The notes beneath the pieces were generated by a model. The model was not told the origin of the DNA. It saw only the letters and a program-made list of their open reading frames with translations, and searched no databases. From contig JAHFBR010000062.1 of NCBI GenBank assembly GCA_023249955.1, positions 1-6,880 on the forward strand: 6,880 nucleotides of DNA, given 5' to 3'. The DNA is from a bacterium (GTDB taxonomy: Bacteria; Babelota; Babeliae; Babelales; RVW-14). Shown here one piece after another: positions 1 to 5,843 of this stretch. The first letter of the stretch is position 1. Each line of letters opens with the position of its first letter. A program made the position numbers and the translations under genes.

Positions 1-569
1 ACACGGATGATATTAAAGTCTTTTAGATCTAAAACTCGTTCAAGCCCCTGACCATTCTCGACATAAAGATGGCTATCGCAGATCTCCAAAAGATATCTAT
101 CACATTTCCCCAAAGGCTCTCTGTTGATGTCCTCCAGAGGCATAGAGCCCATTTCAAAACCGGCAATAAAAGCAGGACTCATATGACGATAGGGCGGTAA
201 CCATGGTCGCCTACTAAAACTCATGTACAGAAGTGGCTCACAATCCTCAAATGGTCTAAATGTTGCCAATTGTCTAAAAGCATAACAATCATCAGATAGG
301 GGTACATATCTACACAGATACACCGCTCCGTCCTCTCCCCCAAGTGCCGCTAGTGAATCGCCAAAGACGTTTTCCTCTCCAAAACAGATCTTTCTGAAAC
401 GAATCCTTTTATCAACCAATCCGCCTTCAAGATCAATTCTTAAAAGCTCCTCACCTAGGCCATCCCCATCACAAACAACCGGGAGATTCTCATCACTTTT
501 CATTGCGTAAAGGGGATTTGCAACCGTAAAGACGATTGATATTGCACAACAGATATAAAGATGTTTCAT
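1..569 (-). CDS. P1: exported protein, fifth member of the tandem paralogous family (partial, C-terminus beyond the left edge)
   Basis: The frame is open from an ATG at 569-567 to the window edge, giving 189 residues with no stop. The N-terminus MKHLYICCAISIVFTVA is a signal peptide, with likely cleavage at LYA-M around residue 22, the same Ala-Met junction as the four upstream paralogs. Residues 72-88 (SLAALGGEDGAVYLCRY) match the strand motif found in P3 (ILAVGTNKGLVHLYF). Residues 180-188 (LDLKDFNII) match P5 (VDLKNFFIL). These two anchors lie about 100 residues apart here against about 60 in P5, so P1 has an insertion of roughly 45 residues. The mature part is fairly rich in cysteine. The ribosome site is weak (GGA before the ATG). 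It follows P2 by 22 bp and is probably in the same operon. That this is a gene is well supported by the long open frame and signal peptide. Family membership is likely but rests on short motifs. Function unknown. Confidence 0.75.
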   Translation of the reverse strand, partial: MKHLYICCAISIVFTVANPLYAMKSDENLPVVCDGDGLGEELLRIDLEGGLVDKRIRFRKICFGEENVFGDSLAALGGEDGAVYLCRYVPLSDDCYAFRQLATFRPFEDCEPLLYMSFSRRPWLPPYRHMSPAFIAGFEMGSMPLEDINREPLGKCDRYLLEICDSHLYVENGQGLERVLDLKDFNIIR

Positions 570-591
570 CGCGATCCATTCTAGTGAAAAT

Positions 592-1428
592 TTAGCGCAC
601 GGTCTCGTGCTCAGGCACCGGCGAAAGATCGACAATATTTTCAATTTTTTCTTCACCATCAGCAAAAACTATCTGCGCCGTAACCATGTTTTCTTGGCTA
701 CCAAGAATAATGCTTGCTATGCCCTTGCAATACTTGAAGGATTGAACTCGATACCCCTTCTTTTTGTATGCATCAAAGATCATCAAAGCCATGTCACCAT
801 CAGAGTGCCCAAAGGCAATAAGATAATGGCCTGGTTCATAAGCAATTGCATCTACAGACGTAATCACAGCACCAAGGGCCTCTGGACAATGCTCGCAGAG
901 CCCAGATAGTCGCCTATCATCAAACATCATGCAAACGCAAGCTCTGGTGCCATCACTATTTGCTTGCACGCATAATTTTAATGCTTTACGAAATACAAGC
1001 TCTTTGCGCAGCTCTGTGTGCACTACAAAAGTATCGGTATCAAATAGTATGAATCGATTAAGATCAACGCGAAGCTTTTTATCACCAACATCAATGGTCA
1101 TTACTTTGGTTACTTCGTTAATATGCAAACGCGTAATGGGTGCTCCGAGATCAGGTGCAATCGAGAAACCTGAAAACCGCGGTCCCTCGCCAAGCGCTGT
1201 ATTCAAAAAGAAGAGAGCAACTGTTCTGTGCCGCGTTGCAATAGCCATGATATCGATGCCAGGCGTAAATGACGTACGCGCACTCAGATTTTTGTCGGCA
1301 ATATGTACAGCATCCAATGCATCCACCACACCATCAACAAGCAAACCTGGTTGCTCCTGCATGGCAAAAAGAAACATCGCCGGCGCAAACAATAACGATA
1401 CGGCAAAAAATAGCTGCTTAATTTTCAC
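592..1428 (-). CDS. P2: exported protein of the tandem paralogous family, beta-propeller-like
   Basis: This encodes 278 residues from a GTG start at 1428-1426. A GGAGGA site sits 4 nt upstream, and the start gives MKIKQLFF, matching the ATG-started paralog P4 (MKLRQLFF). An upstream TTG at 1440 would overlap the ribosome site and is rejected. The signal peptide covers residues 1-22 (LFA-M junction). The mature protein has two halves with the same strand pattern. Residues 58-128 contain IDIMAIATRHRTVALFF then a second strand pair ending in VDLNRFIL. Residues 188-268 contain VITSVDAIAYEPGHYLIAFG then IASIILGSQENMVTAQIVF. This resembles WD40-like blades by eye, with no single diagnostic motif. 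Cysteines cluster at 153-181. The signal-peptide DNA is nearly identical to that of P3, but the mature part is only distantly similar. I do not recognise a function; a secreted or periplasmic location is inferred. Confidence 0.85.
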   Translation of the reverse strand: MKIKQLFFAVSLLFAPAMFLFAMQEQPGLLVDGVVDALDAVHIADKNLSARTSFTPGIDIMAIATRHRTVALFFLNTALGEGPRFSGFSIAPDLGAPITRLHINEVTKVMTIDVGDKKLRVDLNRFILFDTDTFVVHTELRKELVFRKALKLCVQANSDGTRACVCMMFDDRRLSGLCEHCPEALGAVITSVDAIAYEPGHYLIAFGHSDGDMALMIFDAYKKKGYRVQSFKYCKGIASIILGSQENMVTAQIVFADGEEKIENIVDLSPVPEHETVR

Positions 1429-1463
1429 ACAGTCCTCCAATCGTACACAACGTCAAATCTTAG
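1381..1463. repeat. Leader plus signal-peptide repeat, copy 1 (P2)
   Basis: This segment covers the P3-P2 intergenic leader, the ribosome site and the first 16 codons of P2. It aligns without gaps to 2358-2440 at an offset of 977 bp. By hand I count 8 mismatches in 83 positions, and one in the 50 bp from 1414 to 1463. Confidence 0.85.
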
Positions 1464-2405
1464 TTACTCAGGTTTTGCAGATTCGCCTGAATCAGCATCA
1501 TCTGTTTTTAGGTCAGCAAGTTCACCACTCAAAGCCTCAATGGCCTCGTCTTGATCTTTGGATAAAATAAAATCCAAGCTTTCTTCCCTCCATTGGCCAT
1601 CGCTAAACATAATCCGTATTGCGCACTTCTCAATATTAAAATCAAGGCGGTCAATTCGCGGCACCAAGCGATTAAATTCTAAGTGCCCTAATCCACAAAC
1701 CTCACGCGTGCGTGGGTCAAATGTAAAAAATTCCACATTCATCAATGGAGTATATGCAAGAGCAATAAGATACTTACCATCACGATAGGCAACGGCATCT
1801 ATGGCGGTGATCACGTCTTTAGGAAACTCTTGAGCCCCTAACAAGACACCTTCCTGCAAAACACCTTCCTGTAGCATACCCATTGAAGCCACAGTGCGAC
1901 ACTGATTAACCTCTACGCAAAAACCTTGCCCTCCATCACCCTTAACGATCTTTTGTTCACTTGGAATAATGGGACCATCGAATTCAATGTAGTCTCTTAA
2001 ATTAGCAATAAAATGGATCATGCTTAGTGTAAGATCATGTTGCTCTCCAGTAGTGGCAAACACACGAATTGTTTTCTGCTCTTGATCAAACTCCAGACGC
2101 GCAATTTCGAAATCTTTCCCCTGCCGAACATCAATAACCAGATCTTTTCCTCCAAAGCGAATCGCTTCAACCTGTGTTTTACCATCCCAGAAATACAGGT
2201 GTACCAAGCCCTTATTCGTCCCCACCGCCAAAATACTTAGGCCATCTTGATAGGGCATAGACGCCACCACAACTGATCCATCAAGCCCACCTGGCGATTC
2301 ATCCACTCCTGATAGCGCCTGATTAACAGAGCCTTCCATAGCACCAAGTGGCGTGCATGAAGCAAATAATAACGATACGGTAAAGAATAACTGCTTAATT
2401 TTCAC
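1464..2405 (-). CDS. P3: exported protein of the tandem paralogous family, recent duplicate of P4
   Basis: This encodes 313 residues from a GTG start at 2405-2403, 4 nt after GGAGGA, by the same logic as P2. The signal peptide ends at LGA-M near residue 22. It contains a Cys at residue 17 (LLFASC) that makes a weak lipobox-like string; P4 has Tyr there. Residues 46-135 and 197-281 form two similar halves. Each has a buried-strand motif (ILAVGTNKGLVHLYFW; ITAIDAVAYRDGKYLIALA) followed about 30-50 residues later by a second one (IARLEFDQEQKTIRVF; IDRLDFNIEKCAIRIMF). A middle strand pair around residues 161-178 has the pattern FCVEVNQCRTVASMGM. An acidic tail (DDADSGES) closes the protein. By eye about two thirds of the positions are identical to P4. 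A small five-residue repeat (LQEGV twice) lies at 178-187. It sits 31 bp after P4 and 35 bp before P2. Function unknown; a propeller-like exported binding protein is the best structural guess. Confidence 0.87.
   Translation of the reverse strand: MKIKQLFFTVSLLFASCTPLGAMEGSVNQALSGVDESPGGLDGSVVVASMPYQDGLSILAVGTNKGLVHLYFWDGKTQVEAIRFGGKDLVIDVRQGKDFEIARLEFDQEQKTIRVFATTGEQHDLTLSMIHFIANLRDYIEFDGPIIPSEQKIVKGDGGQGFCVEVNQCRTVASMGMLQEGVLQEGVLLGAQEFPKDVITAIDAVAYRDGKYLIALAYTPLMNVEFFTFDPRTREVCGLGHLEFNRLVPRIDRLDFNIEKCAIRIMFSDGQWREESLDFILSKDQDEAIEALSGELADLKTDDADSGESAKPE
1845..1874. repeat. 15-bp tandem repeat in P3
   Basis: Two copies of a 15-bp unit with three mismatches (1845-1859, 1860-1874) encode LQEGV-LQEGV. 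P4 has the same length here (LREGV-LWESL), so the repeat predates the P3/P4 split or is partly eroded in P4. Confidence 0.6.
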
Positions 2406-2440
2406 ACAGTCCTCCAATCGTACACAGCGTCAAATCTTAG
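2358..2440. repeat. Leader plus signal-peptide repeat, copy 2 (P3)
   Basis: Partner of 1381-1463, covering the P4-P3 intergenic leader, ribosome site and first 16 codons of P3. The similarity continues into the 3' ends of P4 and P3, so the duplicated unit was about 977 bp long, namely one gene plus its leader. P4 shares the signal-peptide part (about 3490-3534) but not this leader. Confidence 0.85.
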
Positions 2441-3534
2441 CTACCGTGGTCTGCAGATTCGCCTGAATCAGCATCATCTGTTGTTAAACCACCAAGTTCA
2501 TCACTCAGAGCATCAATGGCTTCGGTTGAATCAGAATCTTTTGGTAAAATAAAATCCAAGGCTTCTTCCCTCCATTGGCCACCACTGAACATAATCCGTA
2601 TTTTGTGCTTCTCAATATTAAAAGCAAGGCGACCAATTCGCGGCACCGAGCAAGTAATTTCTAAGCGCCCTAATCCATGAGCTTTACGCGTGCGTGGGTC
2701 AAATGTAAAAAATTCCACATTCATCTGAGTATGTGCAAGAGCAATAAGATACTTGCCATCACGATAGGCAACGGCATCTATGGCGGTGATCACGCCTCTA
2801 GGATTGTAATGATGAAAGTCTTTAGTACTTAACAAAAGACTTTCCCACAAAACACCTTCCCGTAGCATACCCATTACAACCACAGTGCGATGCTGATTAA
2901 CCACTACGCAAAAATCTTGCCCTCCATCACCTTTAATAATCTTTTTTTCACTTGGGATAATGGCCTTATTGCGTTCAATATCGAATTCATCGAATTCAAC
3001 GTAGTCTCTTAAATCAACAAGACAATGGATCTTGCATCCTGTAAGATCATGTTGCTCGCCAGCACTGACAAAAACACGTATTGTTTTATGCTTTTGGTCA
3101 AACTCCAGACGCGTAATTTCGAGATTTTCCCCCTGCAAAACATCAATAACCAAGCCTTTTCCCCTAGCACAAATCGCCTTGGCTTGCGCTTCATTGTCCC
3201 AGAAAAACAGATATATCAACCCCTTATTCGTCACCACCGCCAAAATACTTAAGTCATCTTGATAGGGCATAGACGCCACTACAACTGGTCCATAGAGCCC
3301 ATCTGGCGATTCGTCCACTCCTGACAAGTATACCAATCCCTTCTTCGTCCACAGTGTCGTAATACTTCTTCCACACAGATAGGGCACAGAGTCCACCATA
3401 GCTGGTCCATCGAGCACAAAGGGCGATTCGTTCACTCCTGATGAGTCATGATCAATAGAGCCTTCCATAGCGCCAAGGGACATGTATGAAGCAAATAATA
3501 ACGATGCGGTAAAAAATAGCTGCCTGAGCTTCAT
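2437..3534 (-). CDS. P4: exported protein of the tandem paralogous family, with an internal 39-residue duplication
   Basis: This encodes 365 residues from an ATG at 3534-3532, preceded by AGGA with 4 nt spacing. The signal peptide MKLRQLFFTASLLFA ends at LGA-M, residue 22. It has the same two-half layout as P3: strand motifs at about 96-112 (ILAVVTNKGLIYLFFW) and 139-155, a middle pair at 207-223, and the C-terminal half at 248-330 (ITAIDAVAYRDGKYLIALA, then RIGRLAFNIEKHKIRIMF), followed by an acidic tail. Unlike P3 it carries two in-frame copies of the first segment, residues 32-70 and 71-109. The second copy is the conserved one and the first has drifted. An eight-residue expansion around 183-190 includes EFDEFD, made by a 9-bp tandem repeat. 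It is the longest member of the family. It sits 58 bp after P5. Its leader is unlike the one shared by P2 and P3. Function not recognised. Confidence 0.87.
   Translation of the reverse strand: MKLRQLFFTASLLFASYMSLGAMEGSIDHDSSGVNESPFVLDGPAMVDSVPYLCGRSITTLWTKKGLVYLSGVDESPDGLYGPVVVASMPYQDDLSILAVVTNKGLIYLFFWDNEAQAKAICARGKGLVIDVLQGENLEITRLEFDQKHKTIRVFVSAGEQHDLTGCKIHCLVDLRDYVEFDEFDIERNKAIIPSEKKIIKGDGGQDFCVVVNQHRTVVVMGMLREGVLWESLLLSTKDFHHYNPRGVITAIDAVAYRDGKYLIALAHTQMNVEFFTFDPRTRKAHGLGRLEITCSVPRIGRLAFNIEKHKIRIMFSGGQWREEALDFILPKDSDSTEAIDALSDELGGLTTDDADSGESADHGS
2980..2997. repeat. 9-bp exact tandem repeat in P4
   Basis: ATCGAATTC occurs twice in direct succession and encodes the EFD-EFD stretch. P3 has one copy at 1977-1985. 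This looks like a slippage expansion that, with neighbouring bases, lengthens P4 relative to P3. Confidence 0.7.
3208..3441. repeat. In-frame 117-bp tandem duplication inside P4
   Basis: Two direct copies, 3208-3324 and 3325-3441, each encode 39 residues beginning SGV(N/D)ESP and ending KGL(V/I)YL. I count 21 of 39 identical residues between the copies. The copy at 3208-3324 matches the single P3 segment at 32 of 39 positions. Confidence 0.85.
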
Positions 3535-3592
3535 AAGATCCTTTTTTTATCGAATCGAGCAGTGTACAAAAATACAACAACGCAACACTTTA

Positions 3593-4513
3593 TCACGAGC
3601 AATATTCAGATGTAAGAAATTCAACAGCATGCATTTCTTGATCATCTTCACAAATTGCAAATATCTCTTTCGCGGAGATAAAAATTACTTGCACCGCTGA
3701 CGCATCGTCTATTGGTCTGCCCTTCGCACAAAGCACTCGTTTTGTGAACGTATTTGATTCCACATCACATAACAAATGTGCAAGCTTGCCCGTTGCGGTA
3801 CCAAAAACAACAACACAGCTCTTATCGTCAACGGCAAAAATATCAAAAGCGGTGATCACATCGTCAAGCTTGTCCTTGTATACCAAGCTCGTGCGCCTGC
3901 ATGGACCAACACCTATGACAAACGACCGGGACCTAATATGAGCAGAAAATGTTCTTCCGCGTTGTGATGAAACAAATTTGGACTTTTTAGGTTGAAATAA
4001 CTCTAAATCACTGCTTAAAATAAAAAAGTTTTTCAAGTCAACGACAAACACTGAATCTTCAATATGGGCTTCAAGGATCTTGCTTGTTGGGTCAATACTT
4101 ATTTTTGTCACACCACCCCTAAGCCTTGTTCCAGGCGAACATTCTGGATGAAATGTTTCGATTTTTCGAAGATCACTTTTTCTGCCAAGAGAATAAAGCT
4201 CTACAGTATTTTTTATCGTTCCAATAGCAACTGCATAAATCCCTGGTCTGGCCAAGATGGTCGCAATACACAACGCACCTTTGTCCAAGCGAACTCTTCT
4301 TTTGCCAACATGAAAAAACCGCTGTTCCTGTTCTTCGGGTAACGGTTCAACATCACCTGAATCACCAATGTTAATACCACCCATACGATCAGCCACGCGC
4401 CCAACCTCGTCACCTGACGATGATGCCTCTTCCCATCCAGACTCTTGCATGGCCGTAACAGACAGTACAACCAGCAATGGTATTAATATAAAACCAAGTA
4501 ATTTTTTCTTCAT
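3593..4513 (-). CDS. P5: exported protein of the tandem paralogous family, first gene of the cluster
   Basis: This encodes 306 residues from an ATG at 4513-4511, with GAAGGTG 4 nt upstream. The signal peptide MKKKLLGFILIPLLVVLSVTA is classical, with Lys-rich start, hydrophobic core and TA-M junction near residue 21. An acidic low-complexity linker (residues 24-64) precedes the folded part. The two-half layout of the family is clear. Half one spans about 82-166 (YAVAIGTIKNTVELYSL, later VTKISIDPTSKILEAHI, ending VVDLKNFFIL). Half two spans about 218-299 (DVITAFDIFAVDDKSCVVVF, later VQVIFISAKEIFAICEDD). The sequence is distant from P3 and P4 overall, but the DVITA-D motif opening the second half is preserved. 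As the first gene of the minus-strand cluster, its upstream region probably holds the promoter of the whole set. Function unknown; extracytoplasmic location inferred from the signal peptide. Confidence 0.87.
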   Translation of the reverse strand: MKKKLLGFILIPLLVVLSVTAMQESGWEEASSSGDEVGRVADRMGGINIGDSGDVEPLPEEQEQRFFHVGKRRVRLDKGALCIATILARPGIYAVAIGTIKNTVELYSLGRKSDLRKIETFHPECSPGTRLRGGVTKISIDPTSKILEAHIEDSVFVVDLKNFFILSSDLELFQPKKSKFVSSQRGRTFSAHIRSRSFVIGVGPCRRTSLVYKDKLDDVITAFDIFAVDDKSCVVVFGTATGKLAHLLCDVESNTFTKRVLCAKGRPIDDASAVQVIFISAKEIFAICEDDQEMHAVEFLTSEYCS

Positions 4514-4551
4514 TCAGCACCTTCATTAAAAAAACAGTTTGCAGCTGGCAC

Positions 4552-4580
4552 ACCCTATCACATACCGCATTCAGTGACAA
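4552..4580 (-). promoter_or_regulatory. Putative promoter of the P5-P1 cluster
   Basis: On the minus strand there is TTGTCA (4580-4575), a 17-bp spacer and TAGGGT (4557-4552), the latter preceded by TGA, which fits an extended -10. The -35 matches the consensus at 5 of 6 positions and the -10 only at 3 of 6. It lies about 40 bp before the P5 start, back to back with the plus-strand promoter. Inferred from sequence only. Confidence 0.35.
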
Positions 4581-4585
4581 GAAAT

Positions 4586-4615
4586 TTGACAGCAATGAAA
4601 ACTCCAGGCTACATT
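4586..4615 (+). promoter_or_regulatory. Putative sigma70-type promoter of the PLP enzyme-nfo pair
   Basis: A perfect TTGACA (4586-4591) is followed after 18 bp by TACATT (4610-4615, 4 of 6 matches to TATAAT). Transcription would start near 4622, leaving a leader of about 30 nt with the ribosome site in it. The perfect -35 and position make this the better of the two divergent promoter candidates. Confidence 0.5.
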
Positions 4616-4638
4616 CAGCACGACTGAAAAATCTTACC

Positions 4639-4644
4639 AAGGAG
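4639..4644 (+). promoter_or_regulatory. Ribosome binding site of the PLP enzyme gene
   Basis: AAGGAG lies 6 nt before the ATG at 4651. It supports that ATG over the out-of-frame ATG at 4647, and so supports the signal peptide being part of the protein. Confidence 0.75.
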
Positions 4645-4650
4645 AAATGT

Positions 4651-5841
4651 ATGAACATTAATGCGACGAAAAAATATTTACTTCTTATTCTTGCGCTTGC
4701 GCTAACAATGCTGGTGCAGGCAACACCAACCACCACACCATCACTTTTCAAAAAATACCCGACCCTGAAAAAGAAAATTGGCTACGTTAATCTGGGCAAC
4801 TTTCCAACACGCATCAAAAAGCTTGAAACACTGGGCGCACTGCTGGGCTGTAATAATTTGTATATGAAAATGGATAACGAAAGCGGCACGCTGTTTGGCG
4901 GCAACAAGGTGCGCAAGCTGGAATTCCTGCTGGGCAGCGCACTTTTTGGTGGCGCCAAAGGAGTAGTCACCTGGGGCTATGCGGGTTCAAACCAGACGTG
5001 TGCTACAGCAGCTTATTGCAACAAACTTGGGCTCAAATGCATCTGCATGCACCTGGCACAGCTGCCAACATTGTACGCGCAGCGTAATCTTTTGCTGTCG
5101 CATCATTACGGCGCAGAGCTGAACTTTTATCGCGGATCGGCTGAACGCGAGCTCGATATGTATGAAAAAAATAGAGCGTTCAAAAAAGAGACCGGAGACG
5201 TGCTGTATTTTGTTCCATCCGGCGGATCGAATGAACTAGGCACCCTTGGCTTTGTCAATGCAGCGCTTGAACTTAAAGAGCAGATCCAGCAAGGGGTTAT
5301 GCCAGAACCGGATTTTATTTATGTCGCGATTGGAAGTTGTGCCACCACAGCAGGACTGATGCTGGGTGCAAAAATAGCAGGGCTCAAAACTACTATCGTT
5401 CCCATCTGCATCGAGGCCGAAGACTTTCCAGAGCAGCACGTCAAAAAAACAGTAACGCTTTATAATTCAACCAGTGATATTTTGCGCAAATATGCACCAA
5501 CGTTTCCCGAACTTACACTTGAGCCAAGCGACATTCAGATTAATCACGCTTTTGCCGGCCCAGGATATGCCATGATAACACCCGAAACACGCGATGCCAT
5601 TAAAATCCTGCAACAAGCAGAAGACGTAAAACTTGATGGCAGTTATGCCGGAAAAGCCTGCGCAGCCATGATGCACGATATCGCACACAAAAAAATTCAG
5701 GATAAAACCATCTTATTTTGGAACTCTTTCTGTTCTGGAAATTTTGCTGATATCATTGGGAATAGTGATTACAAAGCGCTTCCAAAAGAGTATCACCTCT
5801 ATTTTGAAGTCCCAATGCAGGAAGATGATCAAGGAGTTTGA
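4651..5841 (+). CDS. Fold-type II PLP-dependent enzyme, D-cysteine desulfhydrase/ACC deaminase family, with signal peptide
   Basis: This 396-residue protein has the family's landmarks. GGNKVRKLEF at 83-92 contains Lys86, the expected Schiff-base lysine. GSNQT at 112-116 is the substrate/cofactor Ser-Asn loop. SGGSNELGTLGF is at 190-201, GSCATTAGL at 228-236, FAGPGY at 301-306 and SYAGK at 331-335. In ACC deaminases the last motif carries a Glu after Tyr; here it is Ala. The later HLGG-like motif is replaced by NSFCSG (358-363). The sequence therefore argues against ACC deaminase and leaves D-cysteine desulfhydrase (pyruvate, H2S and ammonia from D-cysteine) or another amino-acid lyase. Known enzymes of this family are about 330-340 residues and cytosolic. 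The extra N-terminus here is a clean signal peptide with a VQA cleavage site after residue 24, so an exported enzyme is predicted. It is followed 2 bp later by nfo. Family assignment is firm, substrate is not. Confidence 0.9.
   Translation: MNINATKKYLLLILALALTMLVQATPTTTPSLFKKYPTLKKKIGYVNLGNFPTRIKKLETLGALLGCNNLYMKMDNESGTLFGGNKVRKLEFLLGSALFGGAKGVVTWGYAGSNQTCATAAYCNKLGLKCICMHLAQLPTLYAQRNLLLSHHYGAELNFYRGSAERELDMYEKNRAFKKETGDVLYFVPSGGSNELGTLGFVNAALELKEQIQQGVMPEPDFIYVAIGSCATTAGLMLGAKIAGLKTTIVPICIEAEDFPEQHVKKTVTLYNSTSDILRKYAPTFPELTLEPSDIQINHAFAGPGYAMITPETRDAIKILQQAEDVKLDGSYAGKACAAMMHDIAHKKIQDKTILFWNSFCSGNFADIIGNSDYKALPKEYHLYFEVPMQEDDQGV
5831..5836 (+). promoter_or_regulatory. Ribosome binding site of nfo, inside the end of the PLP enzyme gene
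   Basis: AAGGAG lies within the last codons of the upstream gene, 7 nt before GTG at 5844. The alternative TTG at 5838 would be only 1 nt away, so GTG is chosen. The arrangement suggests translational coupling of the two genes. Confidence 0.75.
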
Positions 5842-5843
5842 CC

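Noticed and set aside
1429..1440. TTG start for P2 at 1440, and the equivalent for P3 at 2417
   Set aside because: The TTG overlaps the start of the Shine-Dalgarno sequence itself. The GTG four codons later has proper spacing and gives an N-terminus that aligns with the ATG start of P4.
929..1570. Long plus-strand open frame (213 codons) across P2 and the end of P3
   Set aside because: It is antisense to two genes supported by signal peptides, ribosome sites and paralog conservation. Its translation is Ser/Thr/Arg-rich without any domain-like pattern.
1381..2440. Repeated leader as an insertion sequence or CRISPR-like repeat
   Set aside because: There are only two full copies, 977 bp apart. 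They are explained by gene duplication, with no terminal inverted repeats, transposase or regular spacers.
3535..3592. Possible separate promoter for P4 in the P5-P4 gap (TACACT near 3561)
   Set aside because: No acceptable -35 at 16-18 bp is present; the nearest TTGCGT is only 13 bp away.
4651..5841. Naming the PLP enzyme acdS or dcyD
   Set aside because: The ACC-deaminase Glu is replaced and the conserved HLGG/HTGG-like motif is altered, so neither substrate can be assigned from sequence.
5838..5843. TTG start for nfo at 5838
   Set aside because: It lies 1 nt from AAGGAG, too close. GTG at 5844 has 7-nt spacing and gives a length matching known Nfo.
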